Assembly (NCBI GenBank): GCA_964617645.1
Contig: CAZTYE010000006.1
Location: 62,001-126,000, forward strand
Direction: 5' to 3'
Length of the DNA: 64,000 nt
DNA from: JADJGC01 sp964617645
Lineage (GTDB): Bacteria; Zixibacteria; MSB-5A5; CAIYYT01
Shown here piece by piece: positions 1 to 9,440 of the stretch; the first letter of the stretch is position 1, and each line of letters opens with the position of its first letter. The notes under the pieces were generated by a model. The model had not been told where the DNA came from. It did not search any database and worked only from the letters and a program-made list of their open reading frames with translations. The translations under genes were made by a program, and so were the position numbers.

Positions 1-1549
1 CGGCTTCGTAAAAGTCAAGATGCTGCCGTTCGACAACAAGAACGAGTTCCAACTGATCATCAATATGCCCGAAGGCAGCTCGCTCGAACGCACGGTTCAG
101 GCGGCACGCGAAATCGCCGCGTCGATCGCCGATGAACCGGAAGTGACGGATTATCAGATCTATGCCGGAACTTCCGCACCGTTCAATTTCAACGGTCTCG
201 TGCGGCACTATTTCCTGCGTCGCGGCGCGAATGTCGCGGATATTCAGGTTAATCTGCTGCCGAAGTCGGAGCGCTCCGATCAGAGTCACGACATCGCCAA
301 ACGCGTCCGGCCCGAGATCGCGCAAATCGCGACCAAGTACAATGCGCAAGTAGCTGTGGCGGAAGTACCGCCCGGCCCACCGGTGCTGCAGACCTTGGTG
401 GCCGAAGTTTACGGCCCGAATGAAGAAGTCCGCAGCCGTCTGGCGCATGAAGTCGAGCAGGTATTCTTGTCAACGGAAGGCGTTGTCGACGTTGACGCCT
501 ACGAAGAATATGACCAGCGCAAGTTGATCTTCAACGTCGATCACGAGAAAGCCGCGTTGCATGGGATTTCGGCGGCGATGATCGCACAGGCGCTGAATGT
601 GGCAGTAGGCGGACTGGCTGTCGATATCATCCACAAACCGACCGAACGGGAAGATGTGCCGATTGTACTCGAGTTGCCGCGCGCGCAAAAAACCAGCGCG
701 CACGATCTGCTCGCACTGCCGATTCGTTCGCCCCGATCATCGGCCGGGAGCCAACCGGCGTTGATTGCGTTGTCAGAGTTGGTGCACGTAAATGACACCA
801 TCGAAGAGAAAACGATCTACCGCAAGAACCTGATGCCCGTGAATTACATCATCGCCGATGTCGCCGGCAGCGCCGAAAGCCCGGTGTACGCGATTATGAC
901 GATGAACGAGAAACTGCGTCAGATCGACATGACAAAATATGGCGGCGCGGCGGCCGAGCTCGAGATTCTCAACGCGACGCAACCGGAGTCGGCGCTCGAG
1001 CCGGCGATGAAATGGGACGGCGAATGGCATATTACCATTGAAGTCTTTCGCGACCTTGGTATTGCCTTCGCGGCGGTGTTAATCCTGATCTATATTCTCA
1101 TGGTCGGTTGGTTCCAGTCGTTGCTGACCCCGATTATTGTTATGGCGGCGATTCCGTTTTCGCTCATCGGCATCATGCCGGCGCACGGCGCGATGGGGGC
1201 GTTTTTCACGGCGACTTCGATGATCGGATTTATGGCAGGCGCGGGAATCGTGATTCGCAATTCGATCATTCTCGTTGATTTCATTGAACTGCGGCTGCGC
1301 GAAGGCATGCCACTGGAGGAAGCCGTCGTCGATGCCGGCGCGGTGCGATTTCGGCCGATGCTCTTGACCGCCGGCGCGGTGTTTGTCGGAGCGGGGATCA
1401 TTCTGTTCGATCCGATCTTTCAGGGGCTGGCCATTTCGCTAATGGCGGGGGAAGTGGCGTCGCTGTTGATTAGCCGCATCGCCGTGCCGGTGCTGTATTA
1501 CATCGGCAATCCGTCGCGGGCGGCGCATGTCGGAGAACAAGCGCATTAG
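1..1549 (+). CDS. RND efflux transporter, C-terminal part (5' truncated by window edge)
   Basis: The open frame runs in from the window edge (a Gly-Phe-Val-Lys-Val-Lys lead precedes the first Met at 20), so about 515 residues of the C-terminal half are visible. An initial soluble stretch of about 330 residues, with porter-domain style text such as VAEVPPGPPVLQTLVAEVYG, is followed by hydrophobic segments from about residue 345 onward, including the RND-type run PIIVMAAIPFSLIGIMPAHG and a later GAGIVIRNSIILVDFIE segment. This is the usual layout of the second half of an AcrB/CusA-family inner-membrane proton-driven pump. The adaptor and outer-membrane channel genes would lie upstream, outside the window. 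The substrate (drug or metal) cannot be told from this half. Confidence 0.9.
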   Translation, partial: GFVKVKMLPFDNKNEFQLIINMPEGSSLERTVQAAREIAASIADEPEVTDYQIYAGTSAPFNFNGLVRHYFLRRGANVADIQVNLLPKSERSDQSHDIAKRVRPEIAQIATKYNAQVAVAEVPPGPPVLQTLVAEVYGPNEEVRSRLAHEVEQVFLSTEGVVDVDAYEEYDQRKLIFNVDHEKAALHGISAAMIAQALNVAVGGLAVDIIHKPTEREDVPIVLELPRAQKTSAHDLLALPIRSPRSSAGSQPALIALSELVHVNDTIEEKTIYRKNLMPVNYIIADVAGSAESPVYAIMTMNEKLRQIDMTKYGGAAAELEILNATQPESALEPAMKWDGEWHITIEVFRDLGIAFAAVLILIYILMVGWFQSLLTPIIVMAAIPFSLIGIMPAHGAMGAFFTATSMIGFMAGAGIVIRNSIILVDFIELRLREGMPLEEAVVDAGAVRFRPMLLTAGAVFVGAGIILFDPIFQGLAISLMAGEVASLLISRIAVPVLYYIGNPSRAAHVGEQAH

Positions 1550-1660
1550 CAGCGATCAATGTTTGCAGTGCGCCGTCGGGAATGCGCATCGCGGACACGC
1601 GGCGTGTTTTGGCGGTCGGGAATTCCGCGCCGTGGATTGGGGTGCGGCCAAGCTCGCGCC

Positions 1661-1993
1661 TCAGCTACGATCTTTTTCATGCACTTCGCGGGCGAGTTGC
1701 GCCAGATGGTGGTCGGGGATCGCGGTCCACGTCTCGACCTGAAAGGCGCCGCTGGCCGAGCCGATCATAGCGACCTTGGCCGCGATTTTCTCGTCCGGAG
1801 CCTCGTAAATATCCATAAAGTCGTAGCCGCCGAGCAGGGCGTAGTGCGCGATGAATTTCGCTTCCGGCACGAGATCTTTGGCTTTCTCGACCCAGGCGCG
1901 GCCAATCGACTCACCGTCGCGCATGCGGGAGGCAACCTCGATCAAGCTTGGTCCTTGCAACCTAAGACGGCTCATTAATACATAGGTTTTCAT
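1661..1993 (-). CDS. GYD domain protein
   Basis: A 110-residue protein beginning MKTYVLMSRLRLQGPS. The start at 1993 is chosen over an upstream in-frame start because a strong GGAGGAGC ribosome site lies directly before it. The sequence matches the small GYD family, named for a Gly-Tyr-Asp motif, seen here in LLGGYDFMDIYEAPDE. The family adopts a ferredoxin-like dimeric fold and has no firmly established function. It is convergent with the RND gene, about 110 bases away, and stands alone on its strand. Confidence 0.75.
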   Translation of the reverse strand: MKTYVLMSRLRLQGPSLIEVASRMRDGESIGRAWVEKAKDLVPEAKFIAHYALLGGYDFMDIYEAPDEKIAAKVAMIGSASGAFQVETWTAIPDHHLAQLAREVHEKDRS

Positions 1994-2266
1994 GGCGCTC
2001 CTCCACTCGCTGATTGCGGACGCGGCGTCTGGCTTCGGCCTCATGCCGACACCGGGGACGACGATTTCGCCGCCGGCGCTTGTATCGACTTGTCCCCAGG
2101 CTTGAAGCGATTCCGACGCCCGACGTCGTTATTATTATCTACTACTAATATATCTACGAATCAGAATTGCGCCAGTTTTCTTTTTGGTGTCGCATCAATC
2201 AGGAAAAATCGGTAACTAACCGCTAACTAACAAGGCCGCCAGCAGCGATTTGGAGTCGGTATCGCG
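1994..2266. other. Intergenic region upstream of the GYD gene
   Basis: A 273-base gap between two minus-strand genes. It holds an AT-rich tract around 2130-2165, which may be the promoter of the GYD gene, and two copies of TAACTAAC spaced by three bases at 2213-2230 just after the glycosyltransferase stop. No open frame with coding character was seen. Confidence 0.5.
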
Positions 2267-4156
2267 TCAGAGTTTCGGCGCTTGAGACAGACGCTGAATG
2301 ACCAATGGGTGGTTCGGATCAAGTCGCGCCGCCGCCTGATACAACTTGCGAACAGAGTCGGCCAAACCGAATTGTTGCAGGACATCTCCCAGAGCGATAT
2401 AGGGTTCGATGCGCGACGGATCGAGGCGGTTGGCGATCGAAAAGTGCTCACGTGCCGGATCGAGATTGCCTCGGCGCACGTTTATCAGCGCAAGGTTGAA
2501 ATGAGCTGCGTAATGATTTGGGTAGAGCCGAATTGCTTCGTTAAGTGTCGCTTCGGCTTTCGCGAGGTCGCCGATGGTGTTGTAGGCCGCTCCGAGTTGG
2601 GGATAGATCCCCAAGTTAGCCGGATCGATTTCACGAGCATGTTCCAACCAAGTGATCGCAGTCGCGAAATCACCGGCCGAGAATGCATAGAAGCCCCGGG
2701 ACGCCGCCGCTTGCGAACGATTGGCCGTCGATTCGACATCGTTTCCCAAATTGAGAATTAGCAGTCCGGCGACAAATATCGCGCCGGCTCCCACCGCTGT
2801 ACGTCGCTCATTCCCGCGTATCGCCGCCATGACGGAACAGGCTGCGAAAGCCGCAAAGATGACTGCGATCGGAATGACCGGTTGACGGAAGCGGGAGTTG
2901 ACAAAAAACAGCGCGATCGTCACGCTGTAGCTAATCACAAATACCGTAGGAATTCGCCAAGACAGGCGCCTGCGCACGGCCACGAAGATGCCGGCAAACG
3001 CCAACGGGAACAGGATGCCGCTCGGGAAGTTGACGCCGGCGCGCCAGAGCAGTAGCGACATTAGGTTCGAATAATCACGCGCAAAGTACGGGGACTTGTT
3101 ATTGAAGATTTCCTGCCCGTGCCAGAAGAGAAAGAGCTTGCGGGCGAACAAGCCGATGGCGCGAACCGGATTGGCGATTATGCCGCTCAATGCCCGGCGC
3201 ATCCAATACGAAGAAGCCTGCGATGCCGACAAGCGCGTGCCGGTTTCCGCTTCGGCAGCCCGGATCGAGGCAACGTTGTCTTGAGCCAAAGGATCGCCGC
3301 TATTGCCGACAAGTTGACTTACCGTGATGCCGTCAGCCGAAGGCGCATTACCGATATAGAAATTGGCGCCTCCCTGCGAGGCGATGAGAACGAAATCGCC
3401 GGCCGAAATGACATTGTGCAGCGTTACGGGGATGATGGGAATGGCCATTGCGGCAAGGAAAGAGATTGCGAGCTTCATCCGGCGAAGAGCGGCGCCGCCA
3501 CCGGTAACGAGCAGAAAAGTCATCGGTATCGCCGCCATCAGCAGAAACGTCGCCCGCGTGATGGCCGCCAAACCAAGAACCAGTCCGGCAATTATCAGGC
3601 TCCGCGTCGTGCGTTCTTCGATTGCGCGATGCATAAGGATGAGACTCAGGAAGCCCAAGAAGACTTCCAAAGTCGTGGTCATCAGTTCTGTTTCAAAGAA
3701 GATCAGGGTCGGCCAGACAACGGTGATCGCGGCTGCGGTCAGCGCCACGGTGCTGCCGAATAGCCGACGCGCATAGTAGTACACTAAGAGTGCCGTGGCC
3801 AATCCGAGCAGATGCTGAACAAGAATGATCGGCAGCGGAGCCGTGCCGAAGATCGAATAAATCAGCCCGGCAAAGTACAGGTAGAGCGGTGCGCGAAAAA
3901 ACGGTTCCGGAAATGTCAGTTGCCCGGCCGCGATGCGTTGTGCCGTTTGGTCGATAGCCGCGGCATCTAACAGGTGAATGCCGTAGTAGAAGCTTGACTG
4001 AAAGTCGAGCAGATAGATGATCCGGACGAGGAGCCCGACAGCGAGAATCGATCCGAGAATGAGACAGTCACGAGAGTTGGGAAAAGCAAACCAGTGTTTC
4101 GCCGCCGGTGGCTTGGCAGGTGCATGTACGCCGGGTCGTTTCGGTCTCTTCGCCAT
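2267..4156 (-). CDS. GT39/PMT-like membrane glycosyltransferase with C-terminal TPR repeats
   Basis: A 629-residue protein. After a basic N-terminus come about eleven hydrophobic segments over residues 30-450. Between the first and second lies DFQSSFYYGIHLLDAAAID, an acidic first loop of the kind that carries the catalytic Asp in C-type glycosyltransferases (PMT/ArnT/GT39). From about residue 480 to the end there are three or more tetratricopeptide units, for example ATAITWLEHAREIDPANLGI, AEATLNEAIRLYPNHYAAHF and PAREHFSIANRLDPSRIEPY. It probably transfers a sugar from a polyprenyl phosphate donor to a protein or lipid outside the membrane, with the TPR tail recruiting partners. The same fold order is known in eukaryotic TMTC mannosyltransferases. 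No clear ribosome site precedes the ATG at 4156. Confidence 0.8.
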   Translation of the reverse strand: MAKRPKRPGVHAPAKPPAAKHWFAFPNSRDCLILGSILAVGLLVRIIYLLDFQSSFYYGIHLLDAAAIDQTAQRIAAGQLTFPEPFFRAPLYLYFAGLIYSIFGTAPLPIILVQHLLGLATALLVYYYARRLFGSTVALTAAAITVVWPTLIFFETELMTTTLEVFLGFLSLILMHRAIEERTTRSLIIAGLVLGLAAITRATFLLMAAIPMTFLLVTGGGAALRRMKLAISFLAAMAIPIIPVTLHNVISAGDFVLIASQGGANFYIGNAPSADGITVSQLVGNSGDPLAQDNVASIRAAEAETGTRLSASQASSYWMRRALSGIIANPVRAIGLFARKLFLFWHGQEIFNNKSPYFARDYSNLMSLLLWRAGVNFPSGILFPLAFAGIFVAVRRRLSWRIPTVFVISYSVTIALFFVNSRFRQPVIPIAVIFAAFAACSVMAAIRGNERRTAVGAGAIFVAGLLILNLGNDVESTANRSQAAASRGFYAFSAGDFATAITWLEHAREIDPANLGIYPQLGAAYNTIGDLAKAEATLNEAIRLYPNHYAAHFNLALINVRRGNLDPAREHFSIANRLDPSRIEPYIALGDVLQQFGLADSVRKLYQAAARLDPNHPLVIQRLSQAPKL

Positions 4157-4240
4157 AGTTCAGTCACGAGCCAACAAAAGGCCGAAAATCGGTCTCTCAG
4201 TCAAGAGTGTGCGGTGCGAGAAAAACGGTAATGCTCGGAT

Positions 4241-5893
4241 TCAGGCAACTCGGTCAATGCAAACCAAGGTAATGTCATCACTGCGGGGGGCTTCGCCGAC
4301 GAATTTGGAGACCTCGGCAATGAGCGCGGTCGAAAAGGCCGCGATCGCATCCTTACGCCGTTCGATAATGAAGGTCTCGAGGCGTTCATCGGAGTACAAC
4401 TCTCCATTGCCGTCGGTGGCCTCCGGAATACCGTCGGTAAATATGACAATGCGGTCGCCCGGATCGAGCGTCACCGAGCTCTTGCCCCACTTGAAACCGG
4501 AGAAGACGCCAATCGGAATACCCGTGGAGTCGAGCAGTTGATGTTCGCCTCCGGCCTTCACCAACACCGGTGGATTGTGGCCGGCGTTGACAAACTCAAG
4601 AACATGGGTATTGGGATCAAGGAGAGCGACAAATACTGTAGCGAAATCACCGCCCGAGCTGGTGGACGCCAGATGGTCGGACACCTTCGCCGTAGCCACA
4701 GCGACGTCAAAACTGTCTAAGCCGCGCAGAATCTTGTACGCCGAGAGAATGTTCGATGCCAACAATGCCGCGCCCATTCCCTTGCCCGAAACATCGGCGA
4801 GCAAAAAGAGCATGCGCCCATCCGCCAATGGCGCGACATCGTACAGGTCGCCGCCGACCATCTTGCATTGCATTTGAAACGCCTGCAGTTGATAACCGTT
4901 GAGTTCGGGAAGCGTCTTGGGCATAAGCGCTTCCTGAATCTGGGAAGCACGGCGAAGTTCGTCTTCGAGTTGTTGCTTCTGTTGCCGTTCGGTGAGAAGA
5001 TTGTGATTCGTGATTTTAGCCGCGAGGATATTCCCGAAGGTCGCGACGACCTTTAGCGTTTCCTCATCGAAACGTTGTGACGGGTCCTGAGTGTCGAGGT
5101 AGAGAATGCCCAAAACGAGTTCCTCGTCGACCATCGGAACCGCCATCACCGAGCGGATTCCGGAAACAACGATGGACTCCTGGCGGGCGAAGCGTTCATC
5201 GGTGACCAGATCGGAGAAATATACGGCGTTCTTTTTTGAGAGGACTTCGCTGACAATCGTTCGCGAAATCGTAAACTGCTGCGAACTGGATTGGTTGTTG
5301 AGGCGATAGTTGAGCAGTGTGACGTTGCCGGTCGCCGGGTCGGCGGCAAACACCGCCATGCGGTCGGCTTTGACGATTTGCCCCAGCGAATCCAGCGCCT
5401 GATTGAACATCTCATCGACGCTCTGCGGCAACACCAGCATCTTTGCCATGTCGGAAATCGCTTTGAAAACGGCCGGCGTCGCCGATTGTTTCTTGGAAGC
5501 TTGCAAGGCCTCGGCGAGCGGGATGGCCGAGATGGATGTGTGACTATCCCGTTCTTCGACGATCGATACTTGCGAGGCCAGAAGTTGCCGTTGAGTACTG
5601 GCGCCCTCTGCAAGCAAGAGAAAGCCGACATTGCCGAAGGCGACGGTGTCGCCGGCCTTGACCGGCACGGTATCGCTGATGCGGCGGTCGTTCACTTGCG
5701 TGCCATTCAGGCTGCCAAGGTCGGTCACCTGGACGCCGCCGTCCTCGATAATTGTCAGGCGCGCATGTTTACGGGAGACGGTCGAATCATTGATGACGAG
5801 ATCTGCCGAAGGATCGCGTCCGAGCACGTAGCTGCCGGGAGTGAGATTCCAAGTGTAGCGTTCGCCGTATTGAGGGCTGGTCAGTTTGTACAT
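4241..5893 (-). CDS. FHA-GAF-SpoIIE (PP2C-type) serine phosphatase
   Basis: A 550-residue cytoplasmic protein with three recognisable domains. An FHA domain (about residues 20-95) carries the phosphothreonine-binding signature GRDPSADLVINDSTVSRKH and a later GSLNGTQVNDRRI. A GAF domain spans about 145-300 (AVPMVDEELVLGILYLDT). A SpoIIE/PP2C phosphatase domain runs from about 315 to the end, with metal-binding acidic text GGDLYDVAPLADGR, LLADVSGKGMGAALLAS and FTDGIPEATDGNG. It should dephosphorylate a serine on an anti-sigma antagonist or similar target. The FHA domain suggests input from a Ser/Thr kinase, two of which are encoded elsewhere in the window. The direct target is unknown. Confidence 0.88.
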   Translation of the reverse strand: MYKLTSPQYGERYTWNLTPGSYVLGRDPSADLVINDSTVSRKHARLTIIEDGGVQVTDLGSLNGTQVNDRRISDTVPVKAGDTVAFGNVGFLLLAEGASTQRQLLASQVSIVEERDSHTSISAIPLAEALQASKKQSATPAVFKAISDMAKMLVLPQSVDEMFNQALDSLGQIVKADRMAVFAADPATGNVTLLNYRLNNQSSSQQFTISRTIVSEVLSKKNAVYFSDLVTDERFARQESIVVSGIRSVMAVPMVDEELVLGILYLDTQDPSQRFDEETLKVVATFGNILAAKITNHNLLTERQQKQQLEDELRRASQIQEALMPKTLPELNGYQLQAFQMQCKMVGGDLYDVAPLADGRMLFLLADVSGKGMGAALLASNILSAYKILRGLDSFDVAVATAKVSDHLASTSSGGDFATVFVALLDPNTHVLEFVNAGHNPPVLVKAGGEHQLLDSTGIPIGVFSGFKWGKSSVTLDPGDRIVIFTDGIPEATDGNGELYSDERLETFIIERRKDAIAAFSTALIAEVSKFVGEAPRSDDITLVCIDRVA

Positions 5894-5973
5894 TAGGTAA
5901 TTCCGTCAGCGTATACTACGAATATGGGCCGGTTTGCTCTAAACTTATAATCTACGCAGTCACCGATTGGCGG

Positions 5974-6450
5974 TCAAGGAGAACCGGAGGACGGCTGGGC
6001 CGGTCGCGGCAAAATCGGCTCGACGGCGGACTTCCGGTGACGCCAAGGCAGCGCTTTGGGCAGCGCACCGACCCAAGCGAGGACCAGCCCGAGAATCGTT
6101 CCGAAGCTGCCGATGTGAAACTTCAGATTGACATCGTCGGGACCGACGCGAAAGAAGAGCACGCGCTTGCCGCCGGCGATGGTGAAGATACCATAGAAGA
6201 TGACGGCCAGGCAGACAATGCTCACCGCGGCAACGACGGACATGGCGTATTCACAGCGTTTGAACCACCGCAGGGCGAAAAATCCGATCACCAGCGCGAC
6301 GCCGCCGCCGAAGATCGTCCAGTAGATTCCGCCGATCTCCGCTCCAGAAAAGGTCGAAGTACCGAGGCAGGAGATTTGAATCCATGGGAGAAAGAAGCAA
6401 GTAGCAATCAGCGCTCCGCCAACCGGAGTCAACCACAACCGCCTATTCAT
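5974..6450 (-). CDS. Small four-helix membrane protein of unknown function
   Basis: A 158-residue protein with four predicted transmembrane segments (about residues 8-28, 40-60, 68-92 and 118-135) and a proline-rich C-terminal tail. The second loop carries a conserved-looking KRVLFFRVGPDDVNLKFH stretch. I do not recognise the family. It is transcribed toward the FHA-SpoIIE gene with an 80-base gap downstream and is divergent from the DUF3566-like gene, so the 125 bases between them should contain two promoters. Confidence 0.6.
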   Translation of the reverse strand: MNRRLWLTPVGGALIATCFFLPWIQISCLGTSTFSGAEIGGIYWTIFGGGVALVIGFFALRWFKRCEYAMSVVAAVSIVCLAVIFYGIFTIAGGKRVLFFRVGPDDVNLKFHIGSFGTILGLVLAWVGALPKALPWRHRKSAVEPILPRPAQPSSGSP

Positions 6451-6575
6451 CGCCGGGTAATCAACGCCGCCCCCGGCGAGAATGCAACTTGTTTTACGTC
6501 AGCGCCGGATAGCGGCAAATATCGCTTGCACGCTGCGGCGGCAGTCTCTATTCTCCGGCATAACAAGGCGGAGTT

Positions 6576-7046
6576 ATGAAATACGAACTAAAACGAATTG
6601 GAATCTGGTCGGCGGTCAAGATTACGTTCATCTTGAGCCTGATCATGGGATTCATCTTCGGAATTTTCTACGCGCTCCTGATCTTCATGTTGACGTCATT
6701 GCCGATGGCCATGATGCAGGACGATCAGATGGCGGCGCTGCAAAACTTCGGCGCAGCGGCGGCGGTGATCCTGCCGTTTTTCATGGCCTTCTTCATGGCG
6801 ATCATTAACACGATCTTCACGGTGATCGGTATCGCGGCGTACAATCTCGTCGCGCGAATGACCGGCGGTGTGGAATGGGAACTCGCGGAAGTCGCTGCTC
6901 AGCCGGCAGTGACCGCGCCTCCTGCGGCCTGGCAGCCGGTTCCGCAGCAGACAATGGCGCCGGAGACGCCGCCCAAGTCTGAGAATCCGCCGCACTCGCC
7001 TTTCGACAAACGCTCGAACGAACCGCCGCAAGACTATTCACTATGA
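6576..7046 (+). CDS. DUF3566-like transmembrane protein
   Basis: A 156-residue protein with an N-terminal MKYELKRIGIWSAVKITF entry, two long transmembrane segments (about residues 15-45 and 62-90), and then AAYNLVARMTGGVEWEL, which closely resembles the signature of the DUF3566 membrane family. A proline- and alanine-rich cytoplasmic tail follows. The function is unknown. The stop codon overlaps the gltX start as ATGA, so the two genes are co-transcribed and probably translationally coupled. Confidence 0.65.
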   Translation: MKYELKRIGIWSAVKITFILSLIMGFIFGIFYALLIFMLTSLPMAMMQDDQMAALQNFGAAAAVILPFFMAFFMAIINTIFTVIGIAAYNLVARMTGGVEWELAEVAAQPAVTAPPAAWQPVPQQTMAPETPPKSENPPHSPFDKRSNEPPQDYSL

Positions 7047-8491
7047 ATTCAGCCACAGTTCGCGTTCGCATTGCACCTTCGCCGACGGGATACTTCCACG
7101 TAGGTACGGCACGGTCGGCGCTGTTTAACTGGTTGTATGCCCGTCACAGCGGCGGCAAGTTCCTGCTGCGCATCGAAGACACCGATCAGGAGCGCTCGAA
7201 GAGTGAATACGTCAAGGTCATCCTCGACGGTCTGAAGTGGCTGGGTATGGACTGGGATGAGGAGATCGTCTACCAATCCCAGCGGCTTCACCTCTACAAG
7301 CCATTCGCGGAGCAACTGGTGCGGCTGGGCAAGGCCTATCGATGCTTCTGCAAGGCGGACGACCTTCAACGCAAGCGCGAGGCGGCGCAGGCGGCGAAAG
7401 TCGATTATCACTATGATCGTCGTTGCCGGGAGTTAAGTGAGGCCGATATCGAACGGCGATTGGCGGCTGGCGATGCATTTACGATTCGCCTCAAATTGCC
7501 GACCGAGGGTTTGGCCACGTTCGACGACGTTGTGCTGGGATCGATGGAGAAGCAGTATCGGGATCTGGATGATTTCATAATTCTCAAAAGTGACGGCAAC
7601 GCGATCTACAATTTCGCGGTCGTCGTGGATGATCACGAGATGGGCATGACGCACATCGTGCGCGGCAACGACCATATCACGAATACTTTTCTGCAGAAGG
7701 AAATCTATCTGGCCTTCGGCTGGCCGCTGCCGGTGTTTGGGCATTTGCCGTTAATCCTGAGGCCTGACAAAACCAAGGTGTCGAAGCGCAAAGGCGATAA
7801 GAGCGTTGATGAATACCAGAAGGAAGGATACTTACCGGAAGCGGTGTTCAATTTCTTGGCGCTGCTCGGCTGGTCACCCAAGGACGACCGGGAGAAAATG
7901 ACACGGCAGGAATTGATCGATGCGTTTTCTCTGGAGGCCATTAACGCCGCCAACGCCGTCTTCAATCCCGAAAAGCTGACGTGGATGAATCACCAGTACA
8001 TTATGGAAAAATCCGATCACCAACTCGCGGAGTTAGTAGCGCCGCTGCTGGTTGAATCGGGTCTGACGACGAAATACTATCTCGAGACACGCTGGCAGTG
8101 GTTAATGAAACTGATGGGATTGTTGAAGGAACGATGCCGGCTATTGACCGATTTCGTGGCGGCTTCCGGCTACTTCTTCACCGACAACTTCACTTACGAC
8201 GAAAAGGGCGCCGCAAAGTCGTTTACACCGGAGGCGGCGGGCTATCTTGATCAACTTGCGCAATCATTTGACTCGCTACCGGAATTCAGTGAAGCGCAGA
8301 CAGATCAAGCGCTCCGTGCGTTGGCGGAAAAGCTGGGCGTCAAGCCGGCGGCGCTGATTCATCCAACCCGATTGGCGGTTTCAGGACTCACGGGGGGGCC
8401 GTCGCTGTTTGCGATGCTGGAGTGCATCGGCAGGGAGCAAGTCGTCGCCCGGTTGCGTCGGGCCGCAGAGTTTATTCGCAGTCGACACTAA
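7043..8491 (+). CDS. gltX: Glutamyl-tRNA synthetase
   Basis: A 482-residue class I aminoacyl-tRNA synthetase that charges tRNA-Glu. The HIGH signature appears as HVGT in RIAPSPTGYFHVGTARSALF near the N-terminus. The KMSKS loop is KVSKRKGD (about residue 247), and the glutamate-type discriminating text YRCFCKADDLQ and YDRRCREL is present. The length is normal and the anticodon-binding C-terminal half is intact. It starts inside the stop of the upstream membrane-protein gene (ATGA). The next gene is convergent, 16 bases beyond the stop. Confidence 0.97.
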   Translation: MNSATVRVRIAPSPTGYFHVGTARSALFNWLYARHSGGKFLLRIEDTDQERSKSEYVKVILDGLKWLGMDWDEEIVYQSQRLHLYKPFAEQLVRLGKAYRCFCKADDLQRKREAAQAAKVDYHYDRRCRELSEADIERRLAAGDAFTIRLKLPTEGLATFDDVVLGSMEKQYRDLDDFIILKSDGNAIYNFAVVVDDHEMGMTHIVRGNDHITNTFLQKEIYLAFGWPLPVFGHLPLILRPDKTKVSKRKGDKSVDEYQKEGYLPEAVFNFLALLGWSPKDDREKMTRQELIDAFSLEAINAANAVFNPEKLTWMNHQYIMEKSDHQLAELVAPLLVESGLTTKYYLETRWQWLMKLMGLLKERCRLLTDFVAASGYFFTDNFTYDEKGAAKSFTPEAAGYLDQLAQSFDSLPEFSEAQTDQALRALAEKLGVKPAALIHPTRLAVSGLTGGPSLFAMLECIGREQVVARLRRAAEFIRSRH

Positions 8492-8507
8492 ACAGTAAGC
8501 GACAACG

Positions 8508-9302
8508 TCAGGCTCTCTTGGCCTGAAGCGTAAACGACAAGGGCAATCTGATTCCTGTCTTCTCGATATGTCCCCAGCCGCTCGATATATCGTGCGGATA
8601 TTCTTCGAAACCACAGATGGTCAAGTCGTTGTTGATCATCGCCGTGATAACCTCGGACAGCGGATGCACAAACCAGTAGTTGGTTTCCGAGCGATACGCA
8701 ACGCCGCCCCAGTAGTCGAAGCCGCTCTCATCGGCAATTGGATCCGGATTGAAATAATGATTGATGATTGTGAGCGGTCGATCGAGATTTTCCGGTTGAA
8801 AAACCTCGACAAACGGATGCTGCTCGTAGACCAGTAGATCACCGCCGCTTCGCAGCAGTCTGGCAACCGCGGCGAAAAACTTCGGCAGGTCGGGCATCCA
8901 ACCCAAGACGCCGATGGAGATGTAGATGAAATCGAAGCGATTGTTGTAACTCTCCGGAATCTCGTAGACATCGGTCCGCACGAACTCGCAATCGAGTTGG
9001 GCGGCAGCGGCAAGTTCCCGGGCTTCGGCGATCGCGGCATCAGAGATGTCAAAACCCACTGCGCTCTTGGCGCCGAGGCTGATGAGCGACAAAACCTCAC
9101 GACCGTCATTGCAGCAGATTTGAGCGACGGCCTTGCCGGTGAGTCCAATAGTCTTGATCTTGCGCGTTATCAGGCGATCGAGCGATGAATATCCCGGTGT
9201 CTTAAACGCTTCGAAAAACCGGCCTTTCTTTCCGCGTCGGTGGTATTCCGAGGCCTTGTTCCACGCCTTGCGGTTCGCTTCGGTGAAATTCTTGTGTTCC
9301 AT
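8508..9302 (-). CDS. Class I SAM-dependent methyltransferase
   Basis: A 264-residue protein read from the ATG at 9302 (MEHKNFTEANRKAWNKAS). A longer in-frame version with a TTG start at 9368 is possible, because an AAAGGAGAT tract sits between the two, so the start is uncertain. The SAM-binding motif I is AVAQICCNDGREVLSLISLG (about residues 60-80). An acidic residue follows in AVGFDIS, and motif IV-like text is YISIGVLGWMPDLPKFF. The substrate is not evident. The gene is isolated, convergent with gltX and about 140 bases downstream of a pair of secreted-protein genes. Confidence 0.85.
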   Translation of the reverse strand: MEHKNFTEANRKAWNKASEYHRRGKKGRFFEAFKTPGYSSLDRLITRKIKTIGLTGKAVAQICCNDGREVLSLISLGAKSAVGFDISDAAIAEARELAAAAQLDCEFVRTDVYEIPESYNNRFDFIYISIGVLGWMPDLPKFFAAVARLLRSGGDLLVYEQHPFVEVFQPENLDRPLTIINHYFNPDPIADESGFDYWGGVAYRSETNYWFVHPLSEVITAMINNDLTICGFEEYPHDISSGWGHIEKTGIRLPLSFTLQAKRA

Positions 9303-9440
9303 ACAAGCAATGTAACGATGCCAAAACGAATGGCGAATACAATCTCCTTTCGATACATGCTCGGACAAGACACCGGCGGTCTGGAGTTCTGAAATCGAGT
9401 TAAGACAGAGGTGCTTCTCGGAATCAGGGCGATTGGGAGG

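Noticed and set aside
3119..3763. 214-codon frame opposite the glycosyltransferase
   Set aside because: Shadow of the GT39-TPR coding strand with no ribosome site.
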